The notes below the pieces were generated by a model that did not search any database, was not told where the DNA came from, and saw nothing but the letters and a program-made list of their open reading frames with translations. Source: Verrucomicrobium sp. BvORR034 (lineage in GTDB: Bacteria; Verrucomicrobiota; Verrucomicrobiia; Verrucomicrobiales; Verrucomicrobiaceae). From it: a stretch of 64,000 bases of DNA. Shown here one piece after another: positions 27,596-36,175 of the stretch (position 1 is its first letter; the number at the start of each line of letters is the position of its first letter). Where the stretch lies: positions 1 to 64,000 of the forward strand of contig NZ_BATQ01000110.1 in assembly GCF_000739635.1 (NCBI RefSeq). Direction: 5' to 3'. The position numbers were made by a program, and so were the translations under genes.

Positions 27596-28512
27596 TGGGA
27601 GACTTCCATTTCATCCGTCCCCTTTGGCTGCTGGCACTGGCACCGGCCCTGCTGGTGTGGTGGCTGCTGCGTCACCACACTGATCCTGCCCAACCCTGGC
27701 GCGGCATCATTGCCCCTCATCTGCTACCCCACCTGCTTGGCGGCAGGGATCATCAGGCCAGATTCATTCCGCTGGATCTCATCGCCATCGGCTGGGTGCT
27801 CAGCGCATTCATCATCGCCGGACCCAGTTGGCGGCGCGAACCCACCCCCTTCGCTGAGGACACGGCGGCACTGGCCATCGTCATCCGTGTGTCTCCTTCC
27901 ATGGAGACGGAGGACGTCCTGCCCTCCCGCCTGGCCCGCGCCACGGAGAAAGTCCACGACCTTCTGGCCCTGCGACCGGGTGCCAAGACCAGCCTCATCG
28001 CCTATTCTGGCACCGCCCATGTCGTGATGCCTCTCACGTCCGATGCTGGCATCATCAACACCTTCGCCCAGGCCCTCAATGCCAAAGTCATGCCCCGAGA
28101 AGGAGACGTCGCCGCCGAGGCCCTTCAGCTGGCCGAGAAATCGCTCGAAGAGGCAGGATCCGGATCCATCCTCTGGCTTACCGACAGCATAGCCCCAGAA
28201 CAATCGACGTCACTCACACAATGGCGGTCAAAATCCGACTACGACGTTCGGGTGCTCGCCCCGTTGTTACCCGGAACAGAACTGACCGCATTAAAAGCCA
28301 ACGCGCGGCCCGTGCGCGCAGACTTCACCGCCCTGGCGGCTGATGACAGTGACGTGCAATCCCTCGCCCGGCTGGCGAAGTTCTCTGACGTGAGCGCGCA
28401 TGACACCACCGGGCGCTGGCGTGAGAGCGGCTATTTCCTCACCCCCATCCTCGCCCTGCTCATGCTGCCCTTCTTCCGCCGTGGGTGGATGGTGCCCACC
28501 GCTGCCCGCTGA
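27592..28512 (+). CDS. BatB-like VWA membrane protein with degenerate MIDAS
   Basis: The start at ATG 27592 overlaps the previous stop and gives 306 residues. The N-terminus has a membrane segment (LWLLALAPALLVWWLL), a second follows at about residues 61-78, and one more lies at the C-terminus (ILALLMLPFF). The VWA domain is recognisable (SRLARATEKVHDLLALRPGA, LIAYSGTAHVVMPLTSDAG, SGSILWLTDS). The DxSxS metal motif, however, reads Arg99-Val-Ser-Pro-Ser, so the metal-coordinating Asp is replaced by Arg. It probably acts with the BatA-like protein but may not bind metal. Confidence 0.9.
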   Translation: MMGDFHFIRPLWLLALAPALLVWWLLRHHTDPAQPWRGIIAPHLLPHLLGGRDHQARFIPLDLIAIGWVLSAFIIAGPSWRREPTPFAEDTAALAIVIRVSPSMETEDVLPSRLARATEKVHDLLALRPGAKTSLIAYSGTAHVVMPLTSDAGIINTFAQALNAKVMPREGDVAAEALQLAEKSLEEAGSGSILWLTDSIAPEQSTSLTQWRSKSDYDVRVLAPLLPGTELTALKANARPVRADFTALAADDSDVQSLARLAKFSDVSAHDTTGRWRESGYFLTPILALLMLPFFRRGWMVPTAAR

Positions 28513-29165
28513 TGCACCTGCCCCGACACCTCTGGACCATGCGGAACGCCCTCCTGGCGGGCCTGGGGCTGTTTTTGCTCGTGCAGTCCCTGCGGGAGCC
28601 CCACTTCTGGATCACAGCAGATCAGAAGGGCTCCCGTCTCTTCCATCAAGGCAGGTACGCGGAGGCCGCTAAGGCCTTCACCGATCCCTGGTGGATCGCC
28701 ACCTCCCAGTATCGACACGGGGACTTTGAGGTCGCAGCCAAGACCTTTGCCCGCGTGCCCGGAGCCAAGGGTGCCTATGATCAAGGCAACGCCTGGCTTA
28801 TGAATGGGAAGTACGACGCGGCCATTGCAAGCTACGACCGGGCCCTTGGCTTCCAGCCGGGCTGGAAGGAGGCAGAGGAAAACAAGGCGCTCGCCGTAGC
28901 AAGGAAACAACGCCTCGACGCCTCCGGCAAAGACCGCGACCAGGAATCTACGGAAGCCTACAAGCCGGACGAGATCGTGTTTGATCAGAAGGGCGAGGAC
29001 AAGCAGGGCAAGCCCATGGAGCTGGGGTCCGAAAAGATGTCCGATGACGAACTGCGCGCCTCCTGGCTGCGCCGTGTGCAGACCACCCCATCTGATTTCC
29101 TCAAAGCCAAGTTTGCCTCCCAGGCGGCGTCATCCGCAAAAGCTGAAGAGAGACCCAGGGAGTGA
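28512..29165 (+). CDS. BatC-like TPR protein
   Basis: The 217-residue product starts at ATG 28512, overlapping the previous stop (TGATG). A first hydrophobic helix (about NALLAGLGLFLLVQSL) anchors it. Tetratricopeptide-like helices follow: GSRLFHQGRYAEAAKAF, QYRHGDFEVAAKTFARV and GNAWLMNGKYDAAIASYDRA. The C-terminal third is charged, rich in Lys, Glu and Asp, and contains DDELRASWLRRVQTTPSDFL followed by KAKF, a motif common at the end of Bat operon TPR proteins. It likely scaffolds the VWA proteins at the membrane. Confidence 0.88.
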   Translation: MHLPRHLWTMRNALLAGLGLFLLVQSLREPHFWITADQKGSRLFHQGRYAEAAKAFTDPWWIATSQYRHGDFEVAAKTFARVPGAKGAYDQGNAWLMNGKYDAAIASYDRALGFQPGWKEAEENKALAVARKQRLDASGKDRDQESTEAYKPDEIVFDQKGEDKQGKPMELGSEKMSDDELRASWLRRVQTTPSDFLKAKFASQAASSAKAEERPRE

Positions 29166-29215
29166 ACGACTTTACCCACGTGATGTAACCCTCAATCTGC
29201 CAACCCCCGAAGAGA

Positions 29216-31630
29216 ATGAAAGCGCTCCTTCTGGTCCCCATCCTTCTGGGTGCGATCGCATCCCCGGCCCTGCAAGGGGCACCCGCTCCTGCCAGGTCAA
29301 CGGCATCCACCCCTGGTGGACCTGGCTGGCCCAGGGAAGCCACCAAGGACGGTGTAAAACTCACCGTGTACCAGCCACAAATCGATGTCTGGAAAGGCTA
29401 CCGCGACCTCAAGGCACGCGCCGCCTTCGTGCTGACAACGAAGGACGGCAAGCCAGCCATCGGCGTGTTGGAAGTATCGGGCAATACGACCGCAGATGTT
29501 GAGAACCGCACGGTGTTGATCAGCGATCTGCAAATCACTGCGGCGCGATTCCCCTCCCTTCCCGAGGCGGAGGTCGCCCCCATGGAGGCGCTCTTGAAGA
29601 AGACCTTTCCCGGGAAATCCATGGTGGTCTCACTGGACCGCCTTGCGGCCGGTGCCGAGCACACCAAAGAGACCGCAAAGCCGCTCGATCTCAAGATGGA
29701 TCCACCCAGGATCTTCGTCAGCAACAAGGCTGCCGTGTTGCTCATGGTGCAGGGCAAGCCCGTGAAGGCTCCCATTGCTGGCACCATGCTGGAGTTTGTG
29801 GTCAACACCAACTGGGACCTGCTGCATGATCCCGCATCAGGAGCCTACTACCTGCTGAGCGACAAGACCTGGCTCACCACCAGTGACCTTGCCGGGGAAT
29901 GGACTCTGGCCAGCGCACTGCCCAAGGACTTCTCAGCCCTGCCCAAGGGAGACCAGTGGGATCATGTGAAAAAGGCCGTCCCTCCCAAGATTGAGCACGG
30001 CATGTCCGTGCCGCAGGTGTTCTACTCGGAAGAGCCCGCCGAGCTGATCGTCTTTGAAGGCAGCCCTGTCTGGCAGGAGGTCGAAGACACCCATCTTCTC
30101 TGGGCAAAGAATACTGAAAGCTGGGTTCTGGAGGATGCCCGGGATCACAAGATTTACTTTCTAGTAAGCGGAAGGTGGTTCACCTCTGAAAAGTGGGAGG
30201 GGCCCTGGACATTTGCGAGCGGCAATCTGCCGGAGGACTTCAAGAACATCCCGCCAGATTGCGAGTGCGCGGACGTTCTCGCCTCTGTGCCCGGCACGCC
30301 AGAGGCCGCAGATGCCGTGCTGCTTGCACAAGTACCGCAAGAGGCTGTGGTCAATCGCAAAGAGGCCGAAGGCAAGGCAAAGGTGACCTACGACGGGGAG
30401 CCGAAGTTTGAGGGCATGGAAGGCACCTCCATGACCTATGCGGTGAACACGAGCTCCGACGTCGTCTTCACTGGCGGAAGTTATTACCTCTGCCAGAATG
30501 CCGTCTGGTTCGTTTCCACCGCTCCCATAGGACCATGGGCGATCTGTCTGGACGTGCCTGCGGTGATCTACACCATCCCGCCGGCCTACCCGGTGCATCG
30601 TGTCACCTATGTGCGGGTGCACAGTGGCAGCACCAGTGATGCGGTGGTCTGCAGCTATACCGAGGGCTACTTCGGAGCCTTTGTTGCCGGGGTCGCCACG
30701 ACAGCCGCGCTGGTCTGGGGATCCGGCTGGTATTACCCGCCTTACGTTGCCTGGGGCGGGCCTGTTCCGATCTACCGCCCCTGGCCCGCCACCTATGGAG
30801 TGGCCGCAGCTTACAATCCGTGGACTGGCGGCTACGCCATCGGCGGCCGGGTCTATGGGCCCTATGCCTCTGCCGGGCGAGCCGCCTGGTACAATCCTGT
30901 GACCGGGAACTACGGCCGCGCCGCGCGTGTGGAGGGCCCGTACGGTGCTCGCACGTGGGCCGCTGGGTACAATCCCCGCACGGACACCGGCTGGGCCACC
31001 CATCAAGGAAACAACGGCTACGCCCAGTGGGGCAGCAGCGCGGTACGCCGGGGCGATGACTGGGTGCGCGCCGGCCACGTGGCGACCGATCACGGCGGCG
31101 CCGCCCGCTGGCGGGGCTCAGAAGGCGGCGGCAGGGTCTGGCGCGGGGAGGACCACCATGGTGGAGCCGCCGTTCACGACGGCAACTTCTACGCCGGGCG
31201 GGACGGCAACGTTTACCGGCGCGATGACAACGGCAGCTGGGCCAAGTACGACCATGGGGACTGGAACTCAGTGGACAGAAAGGATGAACTCCATGATGCC
31301 CGCAACCGCTACCAGGACCATCACCCCGACCCGAACCTTCATGCGGGTGAACACATCAGCAGATCCAGCTCCACCGAAATCAAGCACACGGAACACGCGG
31401 CCGTCACCAGACGCTCTGCCGTCCAGCCATCTGATGAAGTCCAGCACCACTTGGACAGGGAATCCTTCAACCGCCAGCGCAGTGATTTCCAGGCCCACCA
31501 GCAGCGGACCTACCAGTCGTCCCAGCATCGAGCCTCCGCCCCGGCCTTCCACCGGTCCAGCTCCGCCTCCTTCAGTTCTCGATCTTTCAGCGCAGGCCAT
31601 GCCAGAGGTGGGGGCATGCGCCGTCGTTAA
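29216..31630 (+). CDS. Large exported protein with three W/Y modules and a His/Arg-rich tail
   Basis: The 804-residue product has a signal peptide (ends PALQG). Residues about 50-460 hold three copies of a module of the form YYLLSDKTWL...GEWTLA...P, starting near bases 29839, 30149 and 30472. The centre (about 495-640) is Gly/Tyr/Trp-rich with AAAYNPWTGGYAIGGRVYGP-type repeats. The last 160 residues are rich in His, Arg, Ser and Asp and probably disordered. I do not recognise a characterised family. It sits between the BatC-like and BatD-like genes, 50 bp from the first and 19 bp from the second, so it is probably an extracytoplasmic Bat component. Confidence 0.8.
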   Translation: MKALLLVPILLGAIASPALQGAPAPARSTASTPGGPGWPREATKDGVKLTVYQPQIDVWKGYRDLKARAAFVLTTKDGKPAIGVLEVSGNTTADVENRTVLISDLQITAARFPSLPEAEVAPMEALLKKTFPGKSMVVSLDRLAAGAEHTKETAKPLDLKMDPPRIFVSNKAAVLLMVQGKPVKAPIAGTMLEFVVNTNWDLLHDPASGAYYLLSDKTWLTTSDLAGEWTLASALPKDFSALPKGDQWDHVKKAVPPKIEHGMSVPQVFYSEEPAELIVFEGSPVWQEVEDTHLLWAKNTESWVLEDARDHKIYFLVSGRWFTSEKWEGPWTFASGNLPEDFKNIPPDCECADVLASVPGTPEAADAVLLAQVPQEAVVNRKEAEGKAKVTYDGEPKFEGMEGTSMTYAVNTSSDVVFTGGSYYLCQNAVWFVSTAPIGPWAICLDVPAVIYTIPPAYPVHRVTYVRVHSGSTSDAVVCSYTEGYFGAFVAGVATTAALVWGSGWYYPPYVAWGGPVPIYRPWPATYGVAAAYNPWTGGYAIGGRVYGPYASAGRAAWYNPVTGNYGRAARVEGPYGARTWAAGYNPRTDTGWATHQGNNGYAQWGSSAVRRGDDWVRAGHVATDHGGAARWRGSEGGGRVWRGEDHHGGAAVHDGNFYAGRDGNVYRRDDNGSWAKYDHGDWNSVDRKDELHDARNRYQDHHPDPNLHAGEHISRSSSTEIKHTEHAAVTRRSAVQPSDEVQHHLDRESFNRQRSDFQAHQQRTYQSSQHRASAPAFHRSSSASFSSRSFSAGHARGGGMRRR

Positions 31631-31649
31631 ACATCGAACCCTCCCAACC

Positions 31650-32675
31650 ATGAGGTTTCCCACTCTATATCTGCTGCTGGCATGCGCCTTCGTGGGACCG
31701 ACACCGACGTTGGCCCAGGAGACAAAAGTGCGTTCAGCGCTCGCTTCACCGCCACCCTGCTATGCAGGCCAGAAGCTCACCCTGGCAGTGGAGCTTCTGG
31801 CCCCAGGCTATTTCGCGAGTGCCCCCACGTTTGACATGCCAGATCCCCACGGTCTGGTCATCATCCCTCCGATAGGCAGCCCCATTGTAAGCAGTGAGAC
31901 TGTCGGTGCCATCACCTACACGGTGCAGCGGCACGAGGTGTCCGTGCTCGCCCCTGAAGCCGGTGAGAAAGTGATCCCTCCCCTGACCATTCGCTTTCGA
32001 TACAAGCGTGCGCCGCTCGATAAAGAAAGCATCGCCGCGACCGTGCATACTCCGGAGCTGAAGTTCCAGGCCGTACAGCCTCCCGGCACGGAAGCACTGG
32101 GACAGATCATCAGTGCCAGGGAGCTCACCGTGACCGAAACATGGAAACCCGACCCCGCCACAACCAAGGCGAAGGCGGGCGATGCTTTCACCCGCACCAT
32201 CACCTTCTCCGCCCAAGACATGCCCGGCATGATGTTCCCCCCCTTCCCGGACGGCAAGATCGATGGTGTCGCGATCTATCCCAAAGATCCCGTAGTCAAA
32301 GACCACAGCGAGCGCGGAAACCTGACAGGCCAGCGGGTGGACACCATCACCTACCTTGTCCAGCACCCCGGGCATTACACCTTGCCCGGAGCCAAGCTCT
32401 CCTGGTGGGATCTGGACGCAGCGCAAGTTCGCGCCATTGAACTCCCCTCCCATGCCATCAACGTGGCGCCCAATCCTGCCCTCGCATCGACTCAAGCGGC
32501 GGTCGCGGTGGCACCAGGCCCACGCTGGTCCGCTCCCTTCATCGCGATTGCGTTGGTTGTTACCACGACTCTTGCGCTGCTCCTGGCTAGCCATCGTTCT
32601 CGCCGATGGGTCCTCCACTGGATCAGCGCACTGCGACCGGTGCATCTCCAGCCGCTGAATCCACCCGGCCCTTGA
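31650..32675 (+). CDS. BatD-like protein (short form)
   Basis: From ATG 31650 the product is 341 residues with a signal peptide ending TLAQ. Two Ig-like domains follow, with BatD-type features: QKLTLAVELLAPGYFASAPT, ITYTVQRHEVSVLAPEAGEK then VIPPLTIRF, and RTITFSAQDMPGMMFPPFPD. A C-terminal transmembrane helix (FIAIALVVTTTLALLLAS) and a short basic tail end the protein. Typical BatD proteins are longer, so this is a compact version. It closes the Bat operon, 26 bp before a DUF3302 gene. Confidence 0.8.
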   Translation: MRFPTLYLLLACAFVGPTPTLAQETKVRSALASPPPCYAGQKLTLAVELLAPGYFASAPTFDMPDPHGLVIIPPIGSPIVSSETVGAITYTVQRHEVSVLAPEAGEKVIPPLTIRFRYKRAPLDKESIAATVHTPELKFQAVQPPGTEALGQIISARELTVTETWKPDPATTKAKAGDAFTRTITFSAQDMPGMMFPPFPDGKIDGVAIYPKDPVVKDHSERGNLTGQRVDTITYLVQHPGHYTLPGAKLSWWDLDAAQVRAIELPSHAINVAPNPALASTQAAVAVAPGPRWSAPFIAIALVVTTTLALLLASHRSRRWVLHWISALRPVHLQPLNPPGP

Positions 32676-32701
32676 CTCCTCCGGGACAACCCTTGCAACC
32701 G

Positions 32702-33025
32702 ATGAGACACGACCCCTTGGAATGGCTGGCCCTGACACTCCTGTTGGGGATGCCCGTGTTCCTGATCTACCTGATCATCTTCATCCATGACATCCCCTAC
32801 CAGATGGCGAAAAAGCGCCAGCATCCGCAGCAGGACGCCATCTTTGTCGGGTGTTGGCTGAGTCTCTTCACCCTGCATCTGATGTGGCCGCTGCTCTTCA
32901 TCTGGGCAGTCAGTCGTCGGGCCCCGCTCGCACCGCCACCAGGGTCGGAGGACGCCACACTCACTCCTCCCCAGCAAAGCCGTGGCGGTGGAGCAGGTGG
33001 ACACCGCACGCGACCAGCGGGATGA
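32702..33025 (+). CDS. DUF3302 membrane protein with foreign C-terminal tail
   Basis: From ATG 32702 the frame is 107 codons. The first 73 residues form two transmembrane helices and the DUF3302 pattern (DPLEWLALTLLLGMPVFLIY, IFIHDIPYQMAKKRQHPQQD, LHLMWPLLFIWAVSRR), as in YiaW/YibI proteins. The last part is Gly/Pro/Arg-rich and is simply the +1 reading of the hlyD remnant that begins at about 32982. In other bacteria DUF3302 genes sit directly upstream of an HlyD-type gene. Here the end of one and the beginning of the other have been lost together, so the tail is probably not native. Confidence 0.8.
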   Translation: MRHDPLEWLALTLLLGMPVFLIYLIIFIHDIPYQMAKKRQHPQQDAIFVGCWLSLFTLHLMWPLLFIWAVSRRAPLAPPPGSEDATLTPPQQSRGGGAGGHRTRPAG

Positions 33026-33569
33026 GGCCCGGGACAAGGTCCAGGCTGTAGAGGCCCAGCTTGCCATTGCCCAGCACAATCTCAATCACAGCGTCATCAC
33101 CGCCCCTACGGATGGCTACGTGGCGCAGCTCCTGGTCCGGCCGGGTTTTATGACGGTGCCCCTCCCCTTTGCTCCGCTCATGGTCTTTGTACATCAGGAG
33201 CCAGACGCCTTTGTGGCCGCATTCCCTCAAAACGTGATTCAGTCGGTCAAGCCCGGCGCCCCTGTGGAGGTCTTCTTCCCGTTTTCACCGGGGCACGTGT
33301 TCAAGGCAAAGGTCAAGCAGGTCGCCGCCGTCATCGCCGAAGGCCAGATTCTCGCCAACGGCGAATTGAAGTCCTTCACTGCTCATGTGCCACCTGGAAA
33401 GGTGCCCGTCCTGCTTGAATTCGAAGCCGGAGAGCTGGATCCCCTGGCACTCCCGGGTGGCGCAGCCGGGGAGGCTACCGTCTACACCGGCCAGTTCCCC
33501 TTTACCAACATCCTGCGCCGCATCCTCTTCCGCATGCGGAGCTGGGAAAACTACGTTTTTGCAGGCTGA
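32982..33569 (+). pseudogene. HlyD-family membrane fusion protein, N-terminal half deleted
   Basis: The remaining 195 codons match the second half of an HlyD/EmrA-type adaptor: the end of the coiled coil (DTARDQRDEARDKVQAVEAQ), the second lipoyl half (NHSVITAPTDGYVAQLLVRP) and the beta-barrel region, ending NILRRILFRMRSWENYVFAG. The membrane anchor, first lipoyl half and first coiled-coil arm are absent, and the frame runs into the overlapping DUF3302 gene. A GTG at 32982 could start translation, but the product would lack export and assembly parts. I call it a deletion remnant. Its 3' end overlaps the convergent LysR gene by 19 bp. Confidence 0.8.
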
Positions 33570-34477
33570 TCCTGTTTCATCGCACCCTGTGCATCGAGCC
33601 CCACCACCGCCTCCACGAACCGGCGGGTGAAAGGAGACGGCTCATCCCGCCGCCACGCCACGCCAAAGGAGAAGTCATGAGTCCCATCATCGATGCTCCG
33701 CAGACAGAGCCGGAATCCAGACATGGCATTAAATCCATCGTGGACCAGGGCCACGCCGCAGCCAGAGTCGATGGCAGCCACCAGACTGGTGGAACTGTCG
33801 TACTCCCCGACAATGCGCGGGCGCGGACTCACCCCCTTCAATACGGATTCAATCCACGAATGATGCTCTGGATAGTGTTCCCGGCTGTAAACAAGGAGAT
33901 TCTTTCCAGCCAGGGTGCTCGCGGAGATCGCCCCGTGGCCAGCCAGTTCATGAGTCACAGACATCGCCACACACGGCCGGTGTCTTACGATCTCCCGATA
34001 CTCCAGGCCACTGGCCAGCGAACCAGCCGCCGGTCTCACCAGCAATGCCGCATGCAGAGTGCCATTCCTCAATTGCACAATCATTTCCTCGGTCGTCAGA
34101 TCCTGGAGTTGCATCTTCACATTGGGGCACTTCATCTGGAAACGACGCAATGCCTGCGGCAGGATCTCCATAGAAAGTGATGGAGCGTAGCCAACTTGCA
34201 GCTCGCCTGTCTGAGCCCCGGCAAATCGCTTCACCGTCTCCACCGCTTCATGAACCCGCTGAAGCGCCATTTGAGCCTCCTCATAGAACACATGCCCCGC
34301 TGCCGTGAGCTTCACGGACCTGGCATGATGCTCAAACAGGCCAACCTCCAGCTCCTCCTCCAAATCGCGGATCTGCCGGCTCAGCGCAGGCTGGGAAACG
34401 TGAAGCTGCGCGGCTGCCTTAGTAACGCTCTCCTGTCGTGCGACCTCAACGAAATACCTCAAGTGGCGAAGTTCCAT
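33551..34477 (-). CDS. LysR-family transcriptional regulator
   Basis: The start at MELRHLRYFVEVARQESVTK (34477) gives 308 residues with the standard layout. The N-terminal winged helix contains AAAQLHVSQPALSRQIRDLE and FEHHARSVKLTAAG. A linker helix and a periplasmic-binding-like effector domain follow, with GELQVGYAPSLSMEILPQAL. It is divergent from the YcaC-like genes at 34659, so by LysR convention it likely regulates them and itself from the 181-bp shared region. The effector is unknown. Confidence 0.93.
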   Translation of the reverse strand: MELRHLRYFVEVARQESVTKAAAQLHVSQPALSRQIRDLEEELEVGLFEHHARSVKLTAAGHVFYEEAQMALQRVHEAVETVKRFAGAQTGELQVGYAPSLSMEILPQALRRFQMKCPNVKMQLQDLTTEEMIVQLRNGTLHAALLVRPAAGSLASGLEYREIVRHRPCVAMSVTHELAGHGAISASTLAGKNLLVYSREHYPEHHSWIESVLKGVSPRPRIVGEYDSSTSLVAAIDSGCGVALVHDGFNAMSGFRLCLRSIDDGTHDFSFGVAWRRDEPSPFTRRFVEAVVGLDAQGAMKQDQPAKT

Positions 34478-34658
34478 TGCGTGAAGAGCATAACCGCAAG
34501 GCATGCTCAGCGGAAGCAGGAAGTATTGTCTTTTTTCCTTCCAGACTCCGATGCTTGAAAACCAGGCAACTTCACCCCAGAAGCGGTGCCCAGCCCCCCC
34601 AAGCCGACATCCGCTCTGGAACCGCTGCATGGCAGCCAAACCAAATACCAGACCCAAT
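34478..34658. promoter_or_regulatory. Divergent LysR / isochorismatase promoter region
   Basis: The 181-bp region lies between two divergent starts and should contain both promoters and the LysR binding site. I could not pick out a confident T-N11-A palindrome or promoter hexamers by eye. Confidence 0.4.
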
Positions 34659-35333
34659 ATGAGCACCCCTCAAGAACAAGTCATGATCAATCCCAAGGAT
34701 GTCACCATGCTCCTCATCGATCACCAGAGCGGCTTGTTCAACCTCGTCCAGGATATCCCAGTGGCCGATCTTCGCCGCAATGTGAGTGCCCTCGCCAAGG
34801 TTGCCACCCTGCTTAAGCTCCCGGTTATCACCACCGCTTCCGTGCCGGATGGTCCCAATGGGCCCTTGATTCCCGAGATCCACAACTACGCCCCCCATGC
34901 CAGGTATGTCGCCCGCCAGGGGCAGATCAACGCCTGGGACATGCCTGCATTTGTGCAGGCGATTGAAGAGACAGGTCGCAAGACCCTGGTCATCGCCGCC
35001 ACCCTTACCAGCGTCTGTCTCGCGTTCCCCACGATCTGCGCCCTGGCCGCAGGCTATAAGGTCTATGCCGTGGTCGATGCCTGCGGCAACTGGAGTAAAA
35101 TGGCGACGGATCTCACCCTCGCCCGCATCACTCAGGCGGGTGCCGTCCCCATCGACACCCTGGCCGTCATTTCAGAAATGCAGCAGACCTGGAACCGGCC
35201 GGACGCCCTGGAGTATGCCAACATCTTCGCCGACCACATGATGCCCGGCTACCGGCTGCTGATGGAGAGCTATGACAAGGCGCAAAGTGTTGCCGTCCAC
35301 GGACGGGAAACCGTCTTGGACGCTCAAGGCTGA
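34659..35333 (+). CDS. Isochorismatase-family hydrolase (YcaC-like), copy 1
   Basis: The 224-residue cytosolic hydrolase of the cysteine-hydrolase superfamily has the catalytic Asp in [16 protein letters not shown] and the catalytic Cys in [37 protein letters not shown] is a further conserved stretch. It is clearly related to the next gene, 41 bp downstream, and both lie under the divergent LysR gene. The LysR-YcaC-pirin arrangement is seen in many bacteria, often induced by stress or aromatic compounds, but a substrate is not known for YcaC proteins. Confidence 0.92.
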   Translation: MSTPQEQVMINPKDVTMLLIDHQSGLFNLVQDIPVADLRRNVSALAKVATLLKLPVITTASVPDGPNGPLIPEIHNYAPHARYVARQGQINAWDMPAFVQAIEETGRKTLVIAATLTSVCLAFPTICALAAGYKVYAVVDACGNWSKMATDLTLARITQAGAVPIDTLAVISEMQQTWNRPDALEYANIFADHMMPGYRLLMESYDKAQSVAVHGRETVLDAQG

Positions 35334-35374
35334 TCCTCCTTCCCCTTTCAAACCAAACCACAATCACCACCCAC

Positions 35375-36007
35375 ATGAGCTCCTTCAAATACAACCGCCT
35401 CGACAAGAACGACGTCGCAGTCCTCCTGGTAGACCACCAGTCCGGACTCACCAATCTGGTTCACGATTTCTCACCGGATGACTTCAAGAACAACGTTCTG
35501 GCCCTTGGTGACCTCGCCAAGTACTTCAAGCTGCCGACCATCCTCACCACCAGCTTTGAAGACGGCCCCAATGGCCCTCTCGTGCCGGAACTGAAAGAGT
35601 TGTTTCCAGATGCCCCCTATATCGCCCGTCCCGGCAACATCAACGCATGGGACAACGAGGACTTCGTCAAAGCTGTCAAAGCCACCGGCAAAAAACAACT
35701 CCTTATCGCCGGCATTGTCACCGAGGTCTGCGTCGCTTTCCCCACCCTCTCCGCCTTGGAAGAAGGCTACGAAGTGTTTATCGTCACCGATGCATCAGGG
35801 ACCTTCAACCTCACCACGCGCAATGCCGCATGGTCCCGGATGGAGGCGGCAGGCGCCCAGTTGATGTCCTGGTTCGGCGTGGCCTGCGAGCTGCACCGCG
35901 ACTGGCGCAACGACATCGAAGGGCTGGGCACGCTCTTCTCCAATCACCTTCCCTCCTATCGGTGTCTCATGACGAGCTACAGCGCCGCAGCATCTCGCAA
36001 CAAGTAG
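35375..36007 (+). CDS. ycaC: YcaC-like isochorismatase-family hydrolase, copy 2
   Basis: The 210-residue protein matches the YcaC type closely: VAVLLVDHQSGLTNLVHDFS with the catalytic Asp, GNINAWDNEDFVKAVKATGK, GIVTEVCVAFPTLSALEEGY with the catalytic Cys, and the C-terminal AGAQLMSWFGVACELHRDWR. YcaC proteins assemble into octamers or higher rings in known structures; activity on a physiological substrate is not established. It follows copy 1 by 41 bp and is probably co-transcribed with it. Confidence 0.93.
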   Translation: MSSFKYNRLDKNDVAVLLVDHQSGLTNLVHDFSPDDFKNNVLALGDLAKYFKLPTILTTSFEDGPNGPLVPELKELFPDAPYIARPGNINAWDNEDFVKAVKATGKKQLLIAGIVTEVCVAFPTLSALEEGYEVFIVTDASGTFNLTTRNAAWSRMEAAGAQLMSWFGVACELHRDWRNDIEGLGTLFSNHLPSYRCLMTSYSAAASRNK

Positions 36008-36175
36008 CAAGAGACGGCCCGCCCCGGGGGTCCCACGACAGATCCGAACTGAGTCGCGGGGTCGCCCCGGTTTTCGTCCGGCGAGCACACGAGGCAGCGC
36101 AGGCATCATGTTTGAGCATGCTCAGCAGATCGGCAAAGCATTTTCCCTCCCCTAATAGGACACGAAGATATCTTC

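Noticed and set aside
30927-31649. Upstream extension of the BatD-like gene by 241 codons
   Set aside because: It overlaps the 804-residue protein in another frame; the ATG at 31650 opens a clear signal peptide.
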